A DNA stretch of 64,000 bases. Source: Hippasteria phrygiana (lineage: Eukaryota > Echinodermata > Asteroidea > Valvatida > Goniasteridae). The stretch lies in assembly GCA_037893225.1 (NCBI GenBank), contig JAZGUH010000195.1, positions 992,001 to 1,056,000 on the forward strand, written 5' to 3'. The position numbers were made by a program, and so were the translations under genes. Below the pieces are notes generated by a model. That model saw nothing but the letters and a program-made list of their open reading frames with translations, was not told the DNA's origin and did not search any database. Below are positions 33,308 to 44,742 of this stretch, piece after piece (the first letter of the stretch is position 1; each line of letters opens with the position of its first letter).

Positions 33308-34206
33308 ATAATTAATAAATACTTTTTTCCCCATCACCCATCTGTGTGTCATAAATAAATACAGGCAATTGTTCCCACCATCAATTATTCCTTGTGTAGA
33401 GGTCTAATCCATCCCAATACAGAGTTCAAGTAAAATTAATCCATTTTCATTATTGAAACAAAGCCGTGCAGTTGAAATTGAAAAAGAACCATCTAAAATA
33501 TGATACATAAATTAATTTTCCTGTTTGTTTACTAATTATATTAAAATAGATTTAGCGTAGGTACAAGGCGAATACCATTTACGGGACGCCCTCTACGGCG
33601 AAAACGTAGCAAGTTTTTCGAAAACTTGAAATGTTCCTTTCGGAAACTGTGATGTTTCACCCCAAAATACAGAGAACATAGAAATGAAATACGAAAGGTA
33701 ATTGCATGAAAACAAAGTTATTTCATTATTCAACGGATAAAACAATGGTTTTATTAGGTCTTTAACTTTAAATCGCTTATACTCACTCTAAAGGGATGTA
33801 TAAGGCCAGTTTCCTGAACAGTGTACTACATTTATCTTGTGTACAATGCATATGATTCTGAAGTACATTGTGTGTGTGTAATGTACTACCTGCATGATAC
33901 AGTATTCCACTTTAAATAACTCATGCATGTTGTAATGCGCCTATCAATTGATACAACCCGACCTGACCTAAACCCCTCCCCCGCCCCGACCCCCCCCAGC
34001 CCCCAGCCCCGACCCCCCCACCCCAACTCCCCCTTGCCCTGACCCTTCCCCTTGCCCTGACCCTTCCCCTTGCCCTGACCCTCCCCCTTGCCCTGACCCT
34101 CCCCCTTCCCCTCCCCGACCCTCCCCCCTTCCCCTCCCCCGAGTGGGGATTTTTATCCAGTTCATCAGGCATTAAGGACTTTCTGCTGAGTTGTATAAAA
34201 ATGACA
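33308..34206. other. Intronic stretch with C-rich minisatellite
   Basis: No gene. Bases 33965-34142 are a C-rich run containing about five copies of a unit near CCCTTGCCCTGACCCTTCC. Confidence 0.6.
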
Positions 34207-37200
34207 ATTAAAAAATGTTGTGTTGGGACTTTAATGATTTTTAATAAATATTTACGTTTTCCAAAATTGTAAATTTTGCCTCATCGTCTCTGCTAAACCG
34301 TCTATATTTTAACATAGGCCTATGTAAATCTTCAATGGTGCTCTGTCCATTGAAAGTTCCATTGTCTGGTTCCCATTCTACAGCTGCAAATGCAAAATGA
34401 CGCTGAAGGACAATATTTCCACAGCAAAAATCCTAAAAACATTTACAGGATCAAAATAAGGACAGGCTGCATTAAATAGTTTTTAATCAGATTTTTTTGA
34501 TTTTTAAAAAAGAATCATGATTTTTATTAACCCTGGTTTCTTCAAAATACCCACAATTTTTTTCTTCAAATGTCCACATGGAACACAAAATAACTATCAA
34601 TTTTTGTTAATACTCCTTGACAATGTCTTCCTGTTTTCACATGTTTTATTTAAACACCTTATTGCTTCTTTAGACCAGTTATCATTTATAATGAAATTTA
34701 ATATAATTAATATGTCTCAGAATTCGTGGTGGGATTTAAAACCGAATTTTTCAATATTTGGTTTGAATTCCACTAGTCGGTTTCGATTTTGGAAACCGAA
34801 TACATGTATTCGGAATCCAACATAGCCTTCAATTTTGTTGTGACTGGAACATCCTCCAATTTGTTCCATGGTCTCTGATTGTATATGCATTCAATTACTA
34901 GTGGTTTCTTTGCCTGCCTATTTGACTTATCAGAGAGTTCCCATCCATTTTTCCCCCGCATTACATCTCTGAAGTGTTTTTGTAAAAACCCAGTGGTCAC
35001 TGAATCCTGCAAACTATACACAATCATTCAGAGGGCTTTTCATGCGGCACCTCACTCATCACTTTTTTTGGCATGACTGTTAGCTGAATGGGAACTTCTA
35101 GTGAAATCAAATACAGGACTTTACAATTTACCTTGTTATAACAGGTACCTTGTATTATCAGTAATGGAAAACAAAGATAAACAAAAACTCAGGACCTATG
35201 TTTTTTCCATGCTATAAGCAGGATGTTGTATTTACAGTACTCTTATTATCAGGGTTCGACTGTTATAATCGGTTTTGAAAAAAAACTACAGGATAACCGG
35301 ATTTTGAAATCTATTTATTCCACCACTACTCAGAATGTTTAGATAATCAATCATAAAAAATGTTGTGTTGGGACTTTTAATGATTTTTAATAAATATTTA
35401 CGTTTTCCAAAATTGTAAATTTTGCCTCATCGTCTCTGCTAAACCGTCTATATTTTAACATAGGCCTATGTAAATCTTCAATGGTGCTCTGTCCATTGAA
35501 AGTTCCATTGTCTGGTTCCCATTCTACAGCTGCAAATGCAAAATGACGCTGAAGGACAATATTTCCACAGCAAAAATCCTAAAATCATTTACAGGATCAA
35601 AATAAGGACAGGCTGCAATAAATACATGTAGTTTTTAATCAGATTTTTTTGATTTAAAAAAAAAAATCATGATTTTTATTAACCCTTGTTTCTTCAAAAT
35701 ACCCACAATTTTTGTTTCAAATGTCCACATGGAACACAAAATAACTATCAATTTTTGTTAATACTCCTTGACAATTTCTTCCTGTTTTCACATGTTTTAT
35801 TTAAACACCTTATTGCTTCTTTAGACCAGTTATCATTTATAATATAATTTAATATAATTAATATGTCTCAGAATTCGTGGTGGGATTTAAAACCGAATTT
35901 TTCAATATTTGGTTTGAATTCCACTAGTCGGTTTCGATTTTGGAAACCGAATACATGTATTCGGAATCCAACATAGCCTTCAATTTTGTTGTGACTGGAA
36001 CATCCTCCAATTTGTTCCATGGTCTCTGATTGTATATGCATTCAATTACTAGTGGTTTCTTTGCCTGCCTATTTGACTTATCAGAGAGTTCCCATCCATT
36101 TTTCCCCCGCATTACATCTCTGAAGTGTTTTTGTAAAAACCCAGTGGTCACTGAATCCTGCAAACTATACACAATCATTCAGAGGGCTTTTCATGCGGCA
36201 CCTCACTCATCACTTTTTTTTGGCATGACTGTTAGCTGAATGGGAACTTCTAGTGAAATCAAATACAGGACTTTACAATTTACCTTGTTATAACAGGTAC
36301 CTTGTATTATCAGTAATGGAAAACAAAGATAAACAAAAACTCAGGACCTATGTTTTTTCCATGCTATAAGCAGGATGTTGTATTTACAGTACTCTTATTA
36401 TCAGGGTTCGACTGTTATAATCGGTTTTGAAAAAAACTACAGGATAACCGGATTTTGAAATCTATTTATTCCACCACTACTCAGAATGTTTAGATAATCA
36501 ATCATAAAAAATGTTGTGTTGGGACTTTTAATGATTTTTAATAAATATTTACGTTTTCCAAAATTGTAAATTTTGCCTCATCGTCTCTGCTAAACCGTCT
36601 ATATTTTAACATAGGCCTATGTAAATCTTCAATGGTGCTCTGTCCATTGAAAGTTCCATTGTCTGGTTCCCATTCTACAGCTGCAAATGCAAAATGACGC
36701 TGAAGGACAATATTTCCACAGCAAAAATCCTAAAATCATTTACAGGATCAAAATAAGGACAGGCTGCAATAAATACATGTAGTTTTTAATCAGATTTTTT
36801 TGATTTAAAAAAAAAAATCATGATTTTCATTAACCCTTGTTTCTTCAAAATACCCACAATTTTTGTTTCAAATGTCCACATGGAACACAAAATAACTATC
36901 AATTTTTGTTAATACTCCTTGACAATTTCTTCCTGTTTTCACATGTTTTATTTAAACACCTTATTGCTTCTTTAGACCAGTTATCATTTATAATATAATT
37001 TAATATAATTAATATGTCTCAGAATTCGTGGTGGGATTTAAAACCGAATTTTTCAATATTTGGTTTGAATTCCACTAGTCGGTTTCGATTTTGGAAACCG
37101 AATACATGTATTCGGAATCCAACATAGCCTTCAATTTTGTTGTGACTGGAACATCCTCCAATTTGTTCCATGGTCTCTGATTGTATATGCATTCAATTAC

Positions 37201-37598
37201 TAGTGGTTTCTTTGCCTGCCTATTTGACTTATCAGAGAGTTCCCATCCATTTTTCCCCCGCATTACATCTCTGAAGTGTTTTTGTAATGCGGCACCTCAC
37301 TCATCACTTTTTTTTGGCATGACTGTTAGCTGAATGGGAACTTCCAGTGAAATCAAATACAGGACTTTACAATTTACCTTGTTATAACAGGTACCTTGTA
37401 TTATCAGTAATGGAAAACAAAGATAAACAAAAACTCAGGACTTATGTTTTTTCCATGTTATAAGCAGGATGTTGTATTTACAGTACTCTTATTATCAGGG
37501 TTCGACTGTTATAATCGGTTTTGAAAAAAAACTACAGGATAACCGGATTTTGAAATCTATTTATTCCACCACTACTCAGAATGTTTAGATAATCAATC
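34207..37598. repeat. 1.15-kb unit, three tandem copies
   Basis: Units at about 34207-35351, 35352-36501 and 36502-37598 repeat with a period of 1151 bases and few differences. The third lacks about 60 bases near 37286. Each unit begins AAAAAATGTTGTGTTGGGAC and ends GATAATCAATCAT. A minus-strand 84-codon frame (34773-35027, 35924-36178) is identical at protein level in units 1 and 2 and shortened by the deletion in unit 3 (37075-37263). It contains ECIYNQRPWNKLEDVPVTTK and matches no family I know. A recent triplication is the simplest reading. Confidence 0.9.
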
Positions 37599-37939
37599 AT
37601 TTTTTTGTCTGTTAATTTTTTAAACGCCCTACTGATTTCTTAGACTCAACACTATGAACATCACTCAAAAATTTACTTTGAATTGTACGACTGCATACAA
37701 TGCATAGACGCTAAATCGACAAATTCCCCTAGATACGCAAAAACTTACTTGTTCTTGAGCTAGCAGACGATTTCAGCAGACTAAATTTTCACCAAAATGA
37801 TCAGCCATCTTCAATTTATTCTTAGCCGCTTGTATTTTCTACGACTGTTGCATGAAAATACCACATTGAACATGATATAGCCGTAGCTGGTGAAAGGTCA
37901 TCCTCGTCCAATATGTAGCAATTCGCATTTATTTCGGAT
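37599..37939. other. Intronic stretch
   Basis: Nothing recognised. Confidence 0.4.
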
Positions 37940-38095
37940 TCGTTTTGCTTAAGATGAGTTTCGTGAAATCGGTCCTAGGACGTGTCTTGGCTAAGATTGA
38001 TCTTAGAGCAGGGACTCGTCCCAAGTCTTAAGATGAGTCGTAATTAAGATAAGACGAGTTTTGTGTAATCGGCCCCTGGTCATATAGACCTTTGG
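37940..38095. mobile_element. AAGACGAGT inverted-repeat sequence
   Basis: Several AAGATGAGT / GACTCGTC words in both orientations, ending GTAATCGGCCCC. A related stretch with ATCGATTTCACC and AAGACTCGTC lies at 28850-28960, in opposite orientation. The two could be the ends of the Harbinger element or two separate MITEs. Confidence 0.45.
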
Positions 38096-38149
38096 CTGTT
38101 CCCGTACTGGCATATATTACACGAGAAGGCATACAAATAGTAAGTTGAA

Positions 38150-38400
38150 GCTCATCAAGCTACTGTGGAGGAGCTTGCAAAATTGCTTGTACATTTATGC
38201 TTCTGGTCATGAGTGAAAGATAGTTTTATGCATACGCTGTCAAGCAAGTTTGCTAATATGGCAAGCAGTTGCTTACTAGAAACAAGCTAGTTTTTTTGCT
38301 CATAAGCAAAAGCTTTTTCTTATTAGCTTGCTGATTTATACAGATTAAAGTAAAAGCCTTTATAGAAAAAGCAAATGCCAGTTTTTATGCATTCAGCCCA
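38150..38400. mobile_element. AAGCAAATGC fold-back element, copy 2
   Basis: AGCAAG / GCTTGC words in both orientations with a right end TTTTTATGCATTCAGCCC, just upstream of QSOX exon 3. Confidence 0.5.
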
Positions 38401-38516
38401 ATGAAAGTTTTAAAACCTGTTAAATTATCAGCAGAGCCTGTTGTTATTGGTGGTATGCAAACCATCGGTATGAGATGGATTATAAAATGTTTTTAAAATT
38501 GTCCTTCTTTTTGTAG

Positions 38517-38562
38517 CTTTTCAGGGCTTTGCAGCACAATGGCACTGGTGACATAAGTAAAG
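38517..38562 (+). CDS. QSOX1: QSOX exon 3 (46-bp microexon-like)
   Basis: A short exon after a TTCTTTTTGTAG acceptor and before a GTATGT donor. It encodes LFRALQHNGTGDISK plus one base, directly extending GFPTLR of exon 2; human QSOX1 has the comparable stretch FFKAFTKNGSG. NGT is a possible N-glycosylation site. It is too short to show as an open frame by itself. Support comes from phase continuity (0 in, 1 out) and from the protein match. Confidence 0.85.
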
Positions 38563-38769
38563 GTATGTGTGCTAAACTTGTTATTTTACAAGCAACCAAA
38601 ATGTTTTCTTGTTAGGTGGGACTCTTGGGGCTTTACACCCCTCCCCACTCCCCCTCCTTCCCCCCTCCTCCCCCAAAAGATGTTGTATAGTCTTGCAGTG
38701 TTTCAGCACATGTTTATAGATATTACATTGTACATGTCAAAAATATGCCCAAGGAAAGAGTGCCATCCA

Positions 38770-38800
38770 GAAAAAGGCCCCCCCCCCCCCCCCCCCAAGT
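38770..38800. repeat. Poly-C tract
   Basis: A run of about 20 Cs following AAAAAGG. A second C-rich run lies at 38636-38678. Confidence 0.9.
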
Positions 38801-38915
38801 ATACTTCTGTTCACATCCCGATGTTCAACATCACCGCACAAAACATACAGAATACATCATCCAAATAAACAATACCTCACCTACATACATGTATGTACAT
38901 GAGGTGTACAATTAA

Positions 38916-39036
38916 CAATTGTTGAATGCTGTGATGTGGGACATGATGTTTTTAACACCCGAGGCGAAGCTGAGGGTGCCATGCGTCCCCGAGGGTGTTA
39001 AAAATGTCATGTCCCACATCACAGCAGTCAACAATT
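38916..39036. repeat. 121-bp hairpin (TGTGATGTGGGACATG arms)
   Basis: The left arm (CAATTGTTGAATGCTGTGAT onward) and right arm (ending ACAGCAGTCAACAATTG) are almost exact reverse complements for about 45 bases around a GC-rich loop containing GAGGCGAAGCTGAGGGTG. A fold-back element; no coding potential. Confidence 0.8.
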
Positions 39037-39227
39037 GTTTTGTTATATCGCCAAACCCAGTTTTTTCAGTTCAACTTGCCTTGCTTGGTGGAAATTTACT
39101 CAAACAAATCACGCGATCAAAACGTAAACCGCTGCTTGTCTGCTAGTTCGCTGCTCCCACTATAGTTTACTATCGTTATTAACAGTGTAGCGTTGGTACC
39201 AATGACTACATGTAGCTGGCTGCGCTG

Positions 39228-39292
39228 GAGTGTGCCATGCGTTTGGAGTGTGCCATGCGTTTGGAGTGTGCCATGCGTTTGGAGTGTGCCAG
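39228..39292. repeat. 18-bp tandem repeat
   Basis: Three to four copies of GTGTGCCATGCGTTTGGA. Confidence 0.9.
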
Positions 39293-39601
39293 TCGTTTTT
39301 GTCGACCGGGCACGTGATCGTTCTAGGCCAATCAAAATACAGTATCCAAGACAGATATAACAATAATAATTGGCACCTAATTAGTATTAATAAAAGGACC
39401 TACATGATTTCAATCATAAAAGATTGGCCAATTTAAACAGTTCTATAAGAAATCTTTAATTCCTATTTTGTGACTTAGCTCCTTCGATTTTCAAGTGTTT
39501 TTTAAAATTTAATTTAATTTAATTTAATTTAATTTGTCAAACAATCCACAAGGGAAACTGACGGTAAATTTGAATACATTGTCAAAGTGAACAAAGAAAC
39601 T

Positions 39602-39676
39602 GGCAGGAGTGGGATTCGAACCTGCGACCTCTGGGTTACCGAACCGGCGCTCTACCAACTGAGCTATCTTGCCCTA
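39602..39676 (-). repeat. tRNA-derived SINE head, copy 2
   Basis: Minus-strand box A (TAGCTCAGTTGGT) and box B (GGTTCGAATCC) with the same intervening sequence as 10388-10450. T and acceptor stems do not pair well, so a functional tRNA is unlikely. Confidence 0.65.
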
Positions 39677-39779
39677 TGTTGGCAGTCTCCACAAAATACA
39701 TCCGCGATTGAGATCGTGTACAAAACCTATGGGAGTCTTCCGAAAAAGTTAAAGTACAAACAAAAGAGGGAACAATAGG

Positions 39780-40149
39780 ACGTCCGCGTTCGACGGTGAA
39801 TACACACCTAAGTGGACCTGTTCGTTTTACTATACAAATGAGGACCTAATTAATCCTACCCATTTTAATGAATATTTAATTTTCCTTTTAATGGAAGATA
39901 TTAAAAGGCCCAACATTTGAAATGACATTGAAATTCTAAAATGAAACCTTTTCCTACAAAACCGGATTTTTTTACTTAACAATAGAGGACAACAGAATTA
40001 CACACCAAACAAGAACATAACAATAGTGGACGGTAATACACAGCAAGTGAAGACTAACCAGTAGTGGACGTCATTATACACAGCAAATGAGGACTTGACA
40101 ACAGTGGACGTCAACACACAATATATGAAGACTGCCAATAGAGCACGTC
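39780..40149. other. Intronic stretch with degenerate GTGGACGT repeats
   Basis: Units like AACAGTGGACGTCAATACAC occur three or four times at 40020-40150. No gene. Confidence 0.45.
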
Positions 40150-40248
40150 AGAATGCACAGCAACCCATAGTTGCCACTGTGATGTGATAAAATACTTCTA
40201 AGTATTTGATCACATCGCAACTACATTGTATGGGCAACATTCTGCACC
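40150..40248. repeat. Hairpin (TGATGTGATAAAATACTT arms)
   Basis: Arms meet at 40199-40200: AAATACTT on the left pairs with AAGTATTT on the right, extending outward with mismatches to GAATG / CATTC. Fold-back element of about 100 bp. Confidence 0.65.
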
Positions 40249-40296
40249 GTGGAGTTCACAATTTTTGTGTACGTTGCGTACCACTGGTGCGTACAC

Positions 40297-40510
40297 ACAG
40301 TCGTACTTCCCCAATACGTCCGAGGACAATGCTTTGTGTTTCCTATTGTTCCTTTAATATAACCAACCCCCATAGACTAAGCACGTATCCTTACGTTCAA
40401 GGACCGATTTCAACAAAAGACTCTACATGTACGTTCGAGGACTGAAAGTTTTTTTTGTGTTTCCTTTCTTATCTTGTCCTCGGAGATATATACAGTGCAC
40501 GTACACACAA
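40297..40510. mobile_element. MITE, TCCGAGGACAA family, copy 2
   Basis: Inverted TCCGAGGACAA at 40319-40329 and 40474-40484, with further complementary flanks (GTACACACA). The interior has CCCATAGACTAAGCACGTA. Copy 3 lies at 63110-63330. Confidence 0.7.
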
Positions 40511-40975
40511 TGTGCGTGCAGAACAAACCGATGACTTGGTCAAGTTTAGTTCCACACAGATACATGTACATGTAGCTGATTTCATTGATTCCCATGCAAC
40601 TCATATTCACTTTCGCAGTCAAAGTAGGGAACCAGTTATGTTCGTGCAGCAAATGAATTGATCAAATGGTTTCACGAGCGTGCGTGTGCAGCGTATATAG
40701 CGGAATAACAACAGTGGGGATCGTTTGTAAAAATGGAAGTTGAAATGATCGTGGTGCATAGCATATTGAACATCTACATGTACATTGTACGATGTGATTG
40801 CGTATACTACTACTGTGCATCGTTGTACGATAGATCTACGTTTGCTTTAGAAACATTCTCGTTGGAAAAATAAATCAAGCACTTCATAAAATTAAAGCAG
40901 AAGGCGGCGTCCAGAAATTGGGCAAAGTTTATTGTATACGCATGTGTGTACATGTAATTGTAGCGTGGCCCAGAT

Positions 40976-41090
40976 TCCGGACACGCAATTTTTCCGGACA
41001 CGCAATTTTTCCGGCCACGTAATTTTTTCGGCCACGCAATTCTTTCCGGCCACGCAATTCTTTCCGGCCACGCAATTCTTTCCGGCCCTG
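40976..41090. repeat. 19-bp tandem repeat
   Basis: Six units of TTCCGGCCACGCAATTCTT with variants (CCGGACACGCAATTTTT on the left). Confidence 0.9.
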
Positions 41091-42299
41091 CAGCCAAGAC
41101 CAACTGGTATCCCTGATGTATAGGGGGTTGCCACTAATTTGGATTCGGTTAGAAATGAAAACAAACAAAACTTTTGAAAATGTTCACCTGTAAAAAAATT
41201 ATTTAAACTTCCTTCGCGTTGGCATGTAAGTCAACTATATTATTGCATGTAGCGCTTATATTTTTAGTAAACTGAAAATCAACAAAACAAGACACAAGAA
41301 ACAAGAAACATTTGTTGACAATAATAATTTAGCCATTCTCACAGATGCAACTGCATTTTTTTGTATTCTGTAACAAGAGAACAACTTTCCAGGCCTCTTT
41401 GAGTTCTTACAGGCAGGACAATACTGTCTTTGTAATTCAGTGCAATGCTGAAAAGTTAAATCTCAAGTCAATGTGTGTAATAGGTATACTGGTACGGTAG
41501 CTGCATTGTCCCTGGCGAGGTTAAGAGGACCAAGACAAAGATTGTGGGTATGCTTCGGCCCTTCCTCACCAAGTGTTTAATGCAACAGCCACTTGGCATA
41601 GTAACCTGACAAGATACAATGTTAAATATAACCAATGTGAATTGGGGCCCCAAGATCGAATTAAATTATTCTAAGTAATTTTCATCAGGTGTGCATTTGC
41701 ATCATACAAGGTGTTATACAAAACAAGCATAACCAAGGCAATTATAAACAAGAGTTGTTTATACAAGTGGTTAACGGGCAAGAAATGCCAGAAAACAAGA
41801 GAACAGTAATTTACGAGAACATGTATGTCAATAATCAGCCATAGCAACCAAAACCAAAGGGTTAAATTAAACATGACTTAATAAGTGCTGATCAGAATTT
41901 TAGCACCATGGCTAGAATCAACAGCTACAATCACTAATTTGAATTATGTGATTAATTAAAAATGGAATAAATGGAGATAAGCCCACCTTCCTTCCCATTT
42001 GATTGATAGCCGAACTCCAAATTTGCCGCCCCGAACGAAGTACCCCCCTTTTACATGCAAGCCACACCCCTCTCATATGTGCCAAACCTTGACCCCCCCC
42101 CCAAGGTACAGGAGGGAACCCAGGGGAAGAAAATCACCCAGGGTTTGTGAGTTTAAGACAGGCAACAAAACACAATTATGCCAAACAAGTTCCGACATAA
42201 GGGACTTGCCAAATCCCCCCCCCCCTTTTCCCCCGGACTTCCCTCTTCAGGAAGCCGTGATCTCACGCTAGCCAACTTGAGGATCGTGGTGAATGCTTG
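41091..42299. other. Intronic stretch
   Basis: No recognisable gene. C-rich runs at 42089-42101 and 42216-42237. Confidence 0.5.
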
Positions 42300-42364
42300 T
42301 TAAACGGGAGGAGGGTAGAGGAAGGCCTCGGGGTTGTTCCTAAAAAAAAATAAGGCAGCTGTCA

Positions 42365-43000
42365 AGTTTTGGCAGAACAGTTTGTTGCCCACTTGGGACA
42401 GATGCAGGCCGTCCCGCCAATAGATGCAATGTTGGCTCGGGTTGATGCTACTCGAGTGAACTATTGCATGTGCATTACCCATGTGCGTATTTGTTGAGTG
42501 CAATTACATTCTTCTTCCCAACTCCTGGGCGCTCTTCCCCACTCCTGGGCGCTCTTCCCCACTCCTGGGCACTCTTCCTCACTCCTGGGCACTCTTCCTC
42601 ACTCCTGGGCACTCTTCCTCACTCCTGGGCACTCTTCCCCATAATAGAAGAGGCGCAGGAGGATATCTGACCATATGATTACGGTGTGGGAGAGCAAGTG
42701 CCGTAGGCCCCGGAGGCCCTCCTCCATCCTGCCCCGGATTTCCTTCACTGGTGTTGTGAACAAGTCGTTAGTGCCAAGATGGATAACCATAATGTTGGGA
42801 ACTGGTGCACGTCGGAGGTGGGCTGCGACTGAAGGGGCCAACGAGGCGATCCTTGCCCCCCGGACACCCAGCCACGTAAGGAGCCCCGGTGATGGTAGCT
42901 GCGGCATGTCTCCTGCCCGGTAAACGATGCTATCACCCACCACCCATATGTGGAGTGTACCTGAGGATAAAGCAGACACAAAACCGGGGAGAAACAACAT
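42365..43000 (-). pseudogene. SGNH/GDSL hydrolase domain of the DIRS-like element
   Basis: The first part (43000 to about 42650) has block I around the nucleophile serine, VVGDSIVYRAG, and the block III-like IMVIHLGTNDLF. After a 20-bp tandem array it resumes with the catalytic Asp/His block YWRDGLHLSQVG near 42420. The serine, glycine/asparagine and Asp-His elements of an SGNH esterase are therefore all visible. The array has replaced or disturbed the middle and shifts the frame. Function of such hydrolases in retroelements is unknown. Confidence 0.75.
42515..42645. repeat. 20-bp minisatellite inside the hydrolase
   Basis: Six to seven copies of CTCCTGGGCGCTCTTCCCCA, grading into CTCCTGGGCACTCTTCCTCA. 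Confidence 0.95.
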
Positions 43001-43056
43001 TTCCTCAGGGACTGGGAGGGGGGGGGGTGCCTAGGGAGAGATTCCTGGGGGGGTTG

Positions 43057-44143
43057 CTACTGTGTAGACGGAAGAGCTTTATCTGGTCGGATGTACCTGT
43101 TTACTGCTAGGGATTTCCCGCGCCCCAGGGACTGAATCTGTGGCAATGGGGAGCCGTTAAGGGCAGCATAAGTAGCAGCGCCAATGCGAAAGCTGTGGGT
43201 GTTGTAGTTTGTGGGAGGAATCCCCAGGGCCTCCAAAGAATTGACTAGCATTTTACGGAACTGGTAAGTTGTGAGGGGGGTGCCATCTATGTGAAGGAAG
43301 AGAGGGCCTGGTTGAGGGGGGCGGAACCTTGGAAACCTAAGCGACAGGGCAAATGTTTGGGGATGGCCCTGAATTAAGCCGCAGCTCGGTGGAAGCTCCG
43401 CATTGGTCAGTTTTGGAAAATCTAACTTCACGACCAGAAGGGGAACATCGGAGCCCTCAAACCAATCGTCGCAGCAGTTCAGCTGTAAATTCCCCTACCC
43501 GCAAGCACCCCAAAAAGGCCAAGGTAAACGCTGCGCGAAACAGGGCGGTCTCGAGGTCTGATGATGTAAGTGCTCGTAAAATGGTGCATAATTGCCCAAG
43601 CAAATCTACTGTGATGGGGCGTCTGGGGTCAGAGCATGGGCTCTGCCGGCAGCAGCTCTCCCTGATCTTGTTTATCAGAAATGAATTGGTGGGGTCAGAC
43701 CAGCTGTTGATTCTGTGTATGTAAGCGCCTGCAGCGGTATACGTACCGATTGTGGAGGGGGCTAATCCTTCCAAGGATAGGTGTGCAATAAATGCAGCTA
43801 CATGGCCACTGGGAGCGGGCCACATGGGGGAAGCTTGGTTTGAAGCCGGAATTGTTGGAACTGTTCTGCGCCCCTCCCGTATGCCTCCCAAGTGCTGCTG
43901 GCAAAGGATGCCCCCAAGAGGCATAGTGCTTCTGAATTTAAAGCTTCCATAAGAACTTTGGGACTTCCAGCACCAGGGGGGCAGCTGATGGGGCCAGTAG
44001 TCTGAATCTGTGCATCTGCGAACGGGAGAGCGCGTCGGCAATGTTATTATGAATGCCTGGAATGTGTCTGGCTCTGAAATTAATATTGTCGCGGAGGCAC
44101 TGTAGGACAAAAAAATCGGACTAGTTTCATGATTTCGCCGCAT
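43057..44143 (-). pseudogene. Tyrosine recombinase of the DIRS-like element
   Basis: The N-terminal core-binding region (44143 to 43457) has VAAFIAHLSLEGLAPSTIGT and the first catalytic arginine in LGCLRVGEF. The catalytic domain continues in another frame from 43431 with HSFRIGAATYAALNG (the H-x-x-R pair) and the tyrosine in AVNRYIRPDKALP. These are the conserved R, H, R and Y of phage-integrase-type enzymes, which would integrate circular element DNA. A frameshift near 43445 separates the halves. Confidence 0.85.
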
Positions 44144-44166
44144 TTGGACGACTGCTTATTAATAAT

Positions 44167-44742
44167 TTACACCACTGCTGTATTGTCTGATCGTATTAGG
44201 ATTCTTTTGCCGGAAAGGGATTTCCCCCACAGGGTGAGAGCTACATGTACTACTACAGGGACAAATTCTAGCCAGGCAATGGATGGCTTGTTATCGAGGA
44301 TAAATTGAGGCCATGTCCCGTTAAACCACCTACTCTGAAAGTATCCCCCATAGCCGGACGCCCCGCTAGCATTGGTGAAAAGCTGAATGTCATCATCTAG
44401 TGCCCAGTACTGATCAGGGATTAATGTTCTGACATTAAAGTTCTGAAGGAAAACCTGCCACAATTGCAAGTCCTCCCTTGCACCTTTGGGGAGTCTGATT
44501 TTGTGCCATGGCTGTTTCGCGCCCATTGTGGCATCGATGAGCCTCCTGAGGAAGGCTCGCCCAGGGGGTACTGCACGGCACACGGAGGATAGTGATCCAA
44601 TGAGTGATTGGAGAGATTTGAGGGTAAGCTTGGGCGTGAGGAGTGCGTCTCTAAGTTTGGTGTCAATGGACCTGAGTTTATCCGCAGGGATTGTTACTGT
44701 TTGGGAGATGGAATCTATCTGTAATCTCAGTAATGTCAACAT
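44167..44742 (-). pseudogene. RNase H domain of the DIRS-like element
   Basis: Open from the RT thumb-like segment (LKSLQSLIGSLSSVCRAVPPG) into RNase H: DDIQLFTNASGASGYGGYFQ, with the usual first aspartate of TDAS replaced by asparagine, then WLEFVPVVVHVALTLWG and IRSDNTAVV with its conserved aspartate. The Asp-to-Asn change may itself abolish activity. A stop near 44166 ends the frame. Confidence 0.75.

Larger units (their letters stand above)
18219..38516 (+). other. QSOX1: QSOX intron 2
   Basis: A 20.3-kb intron inferred from phase 0 on both sides. It holds a LINE, a subterminal-repeat transposon, a Harbinger gene, a TTAA element and a triplicated 1.15-kb unit. Confidence 0.8.

Noticed and set aside
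34773..35027. Myb-like second Harbinger gene in the triplicated unit
   Set aside because: The peptide lacks the tryptophan spacing of Myb/SANT domains; left as unknown.
43353..43724. Plus-strand frames over the DIRS-like element
   Set aside because: They are antisense shadows of the recombinase, RNase H and gag frames.
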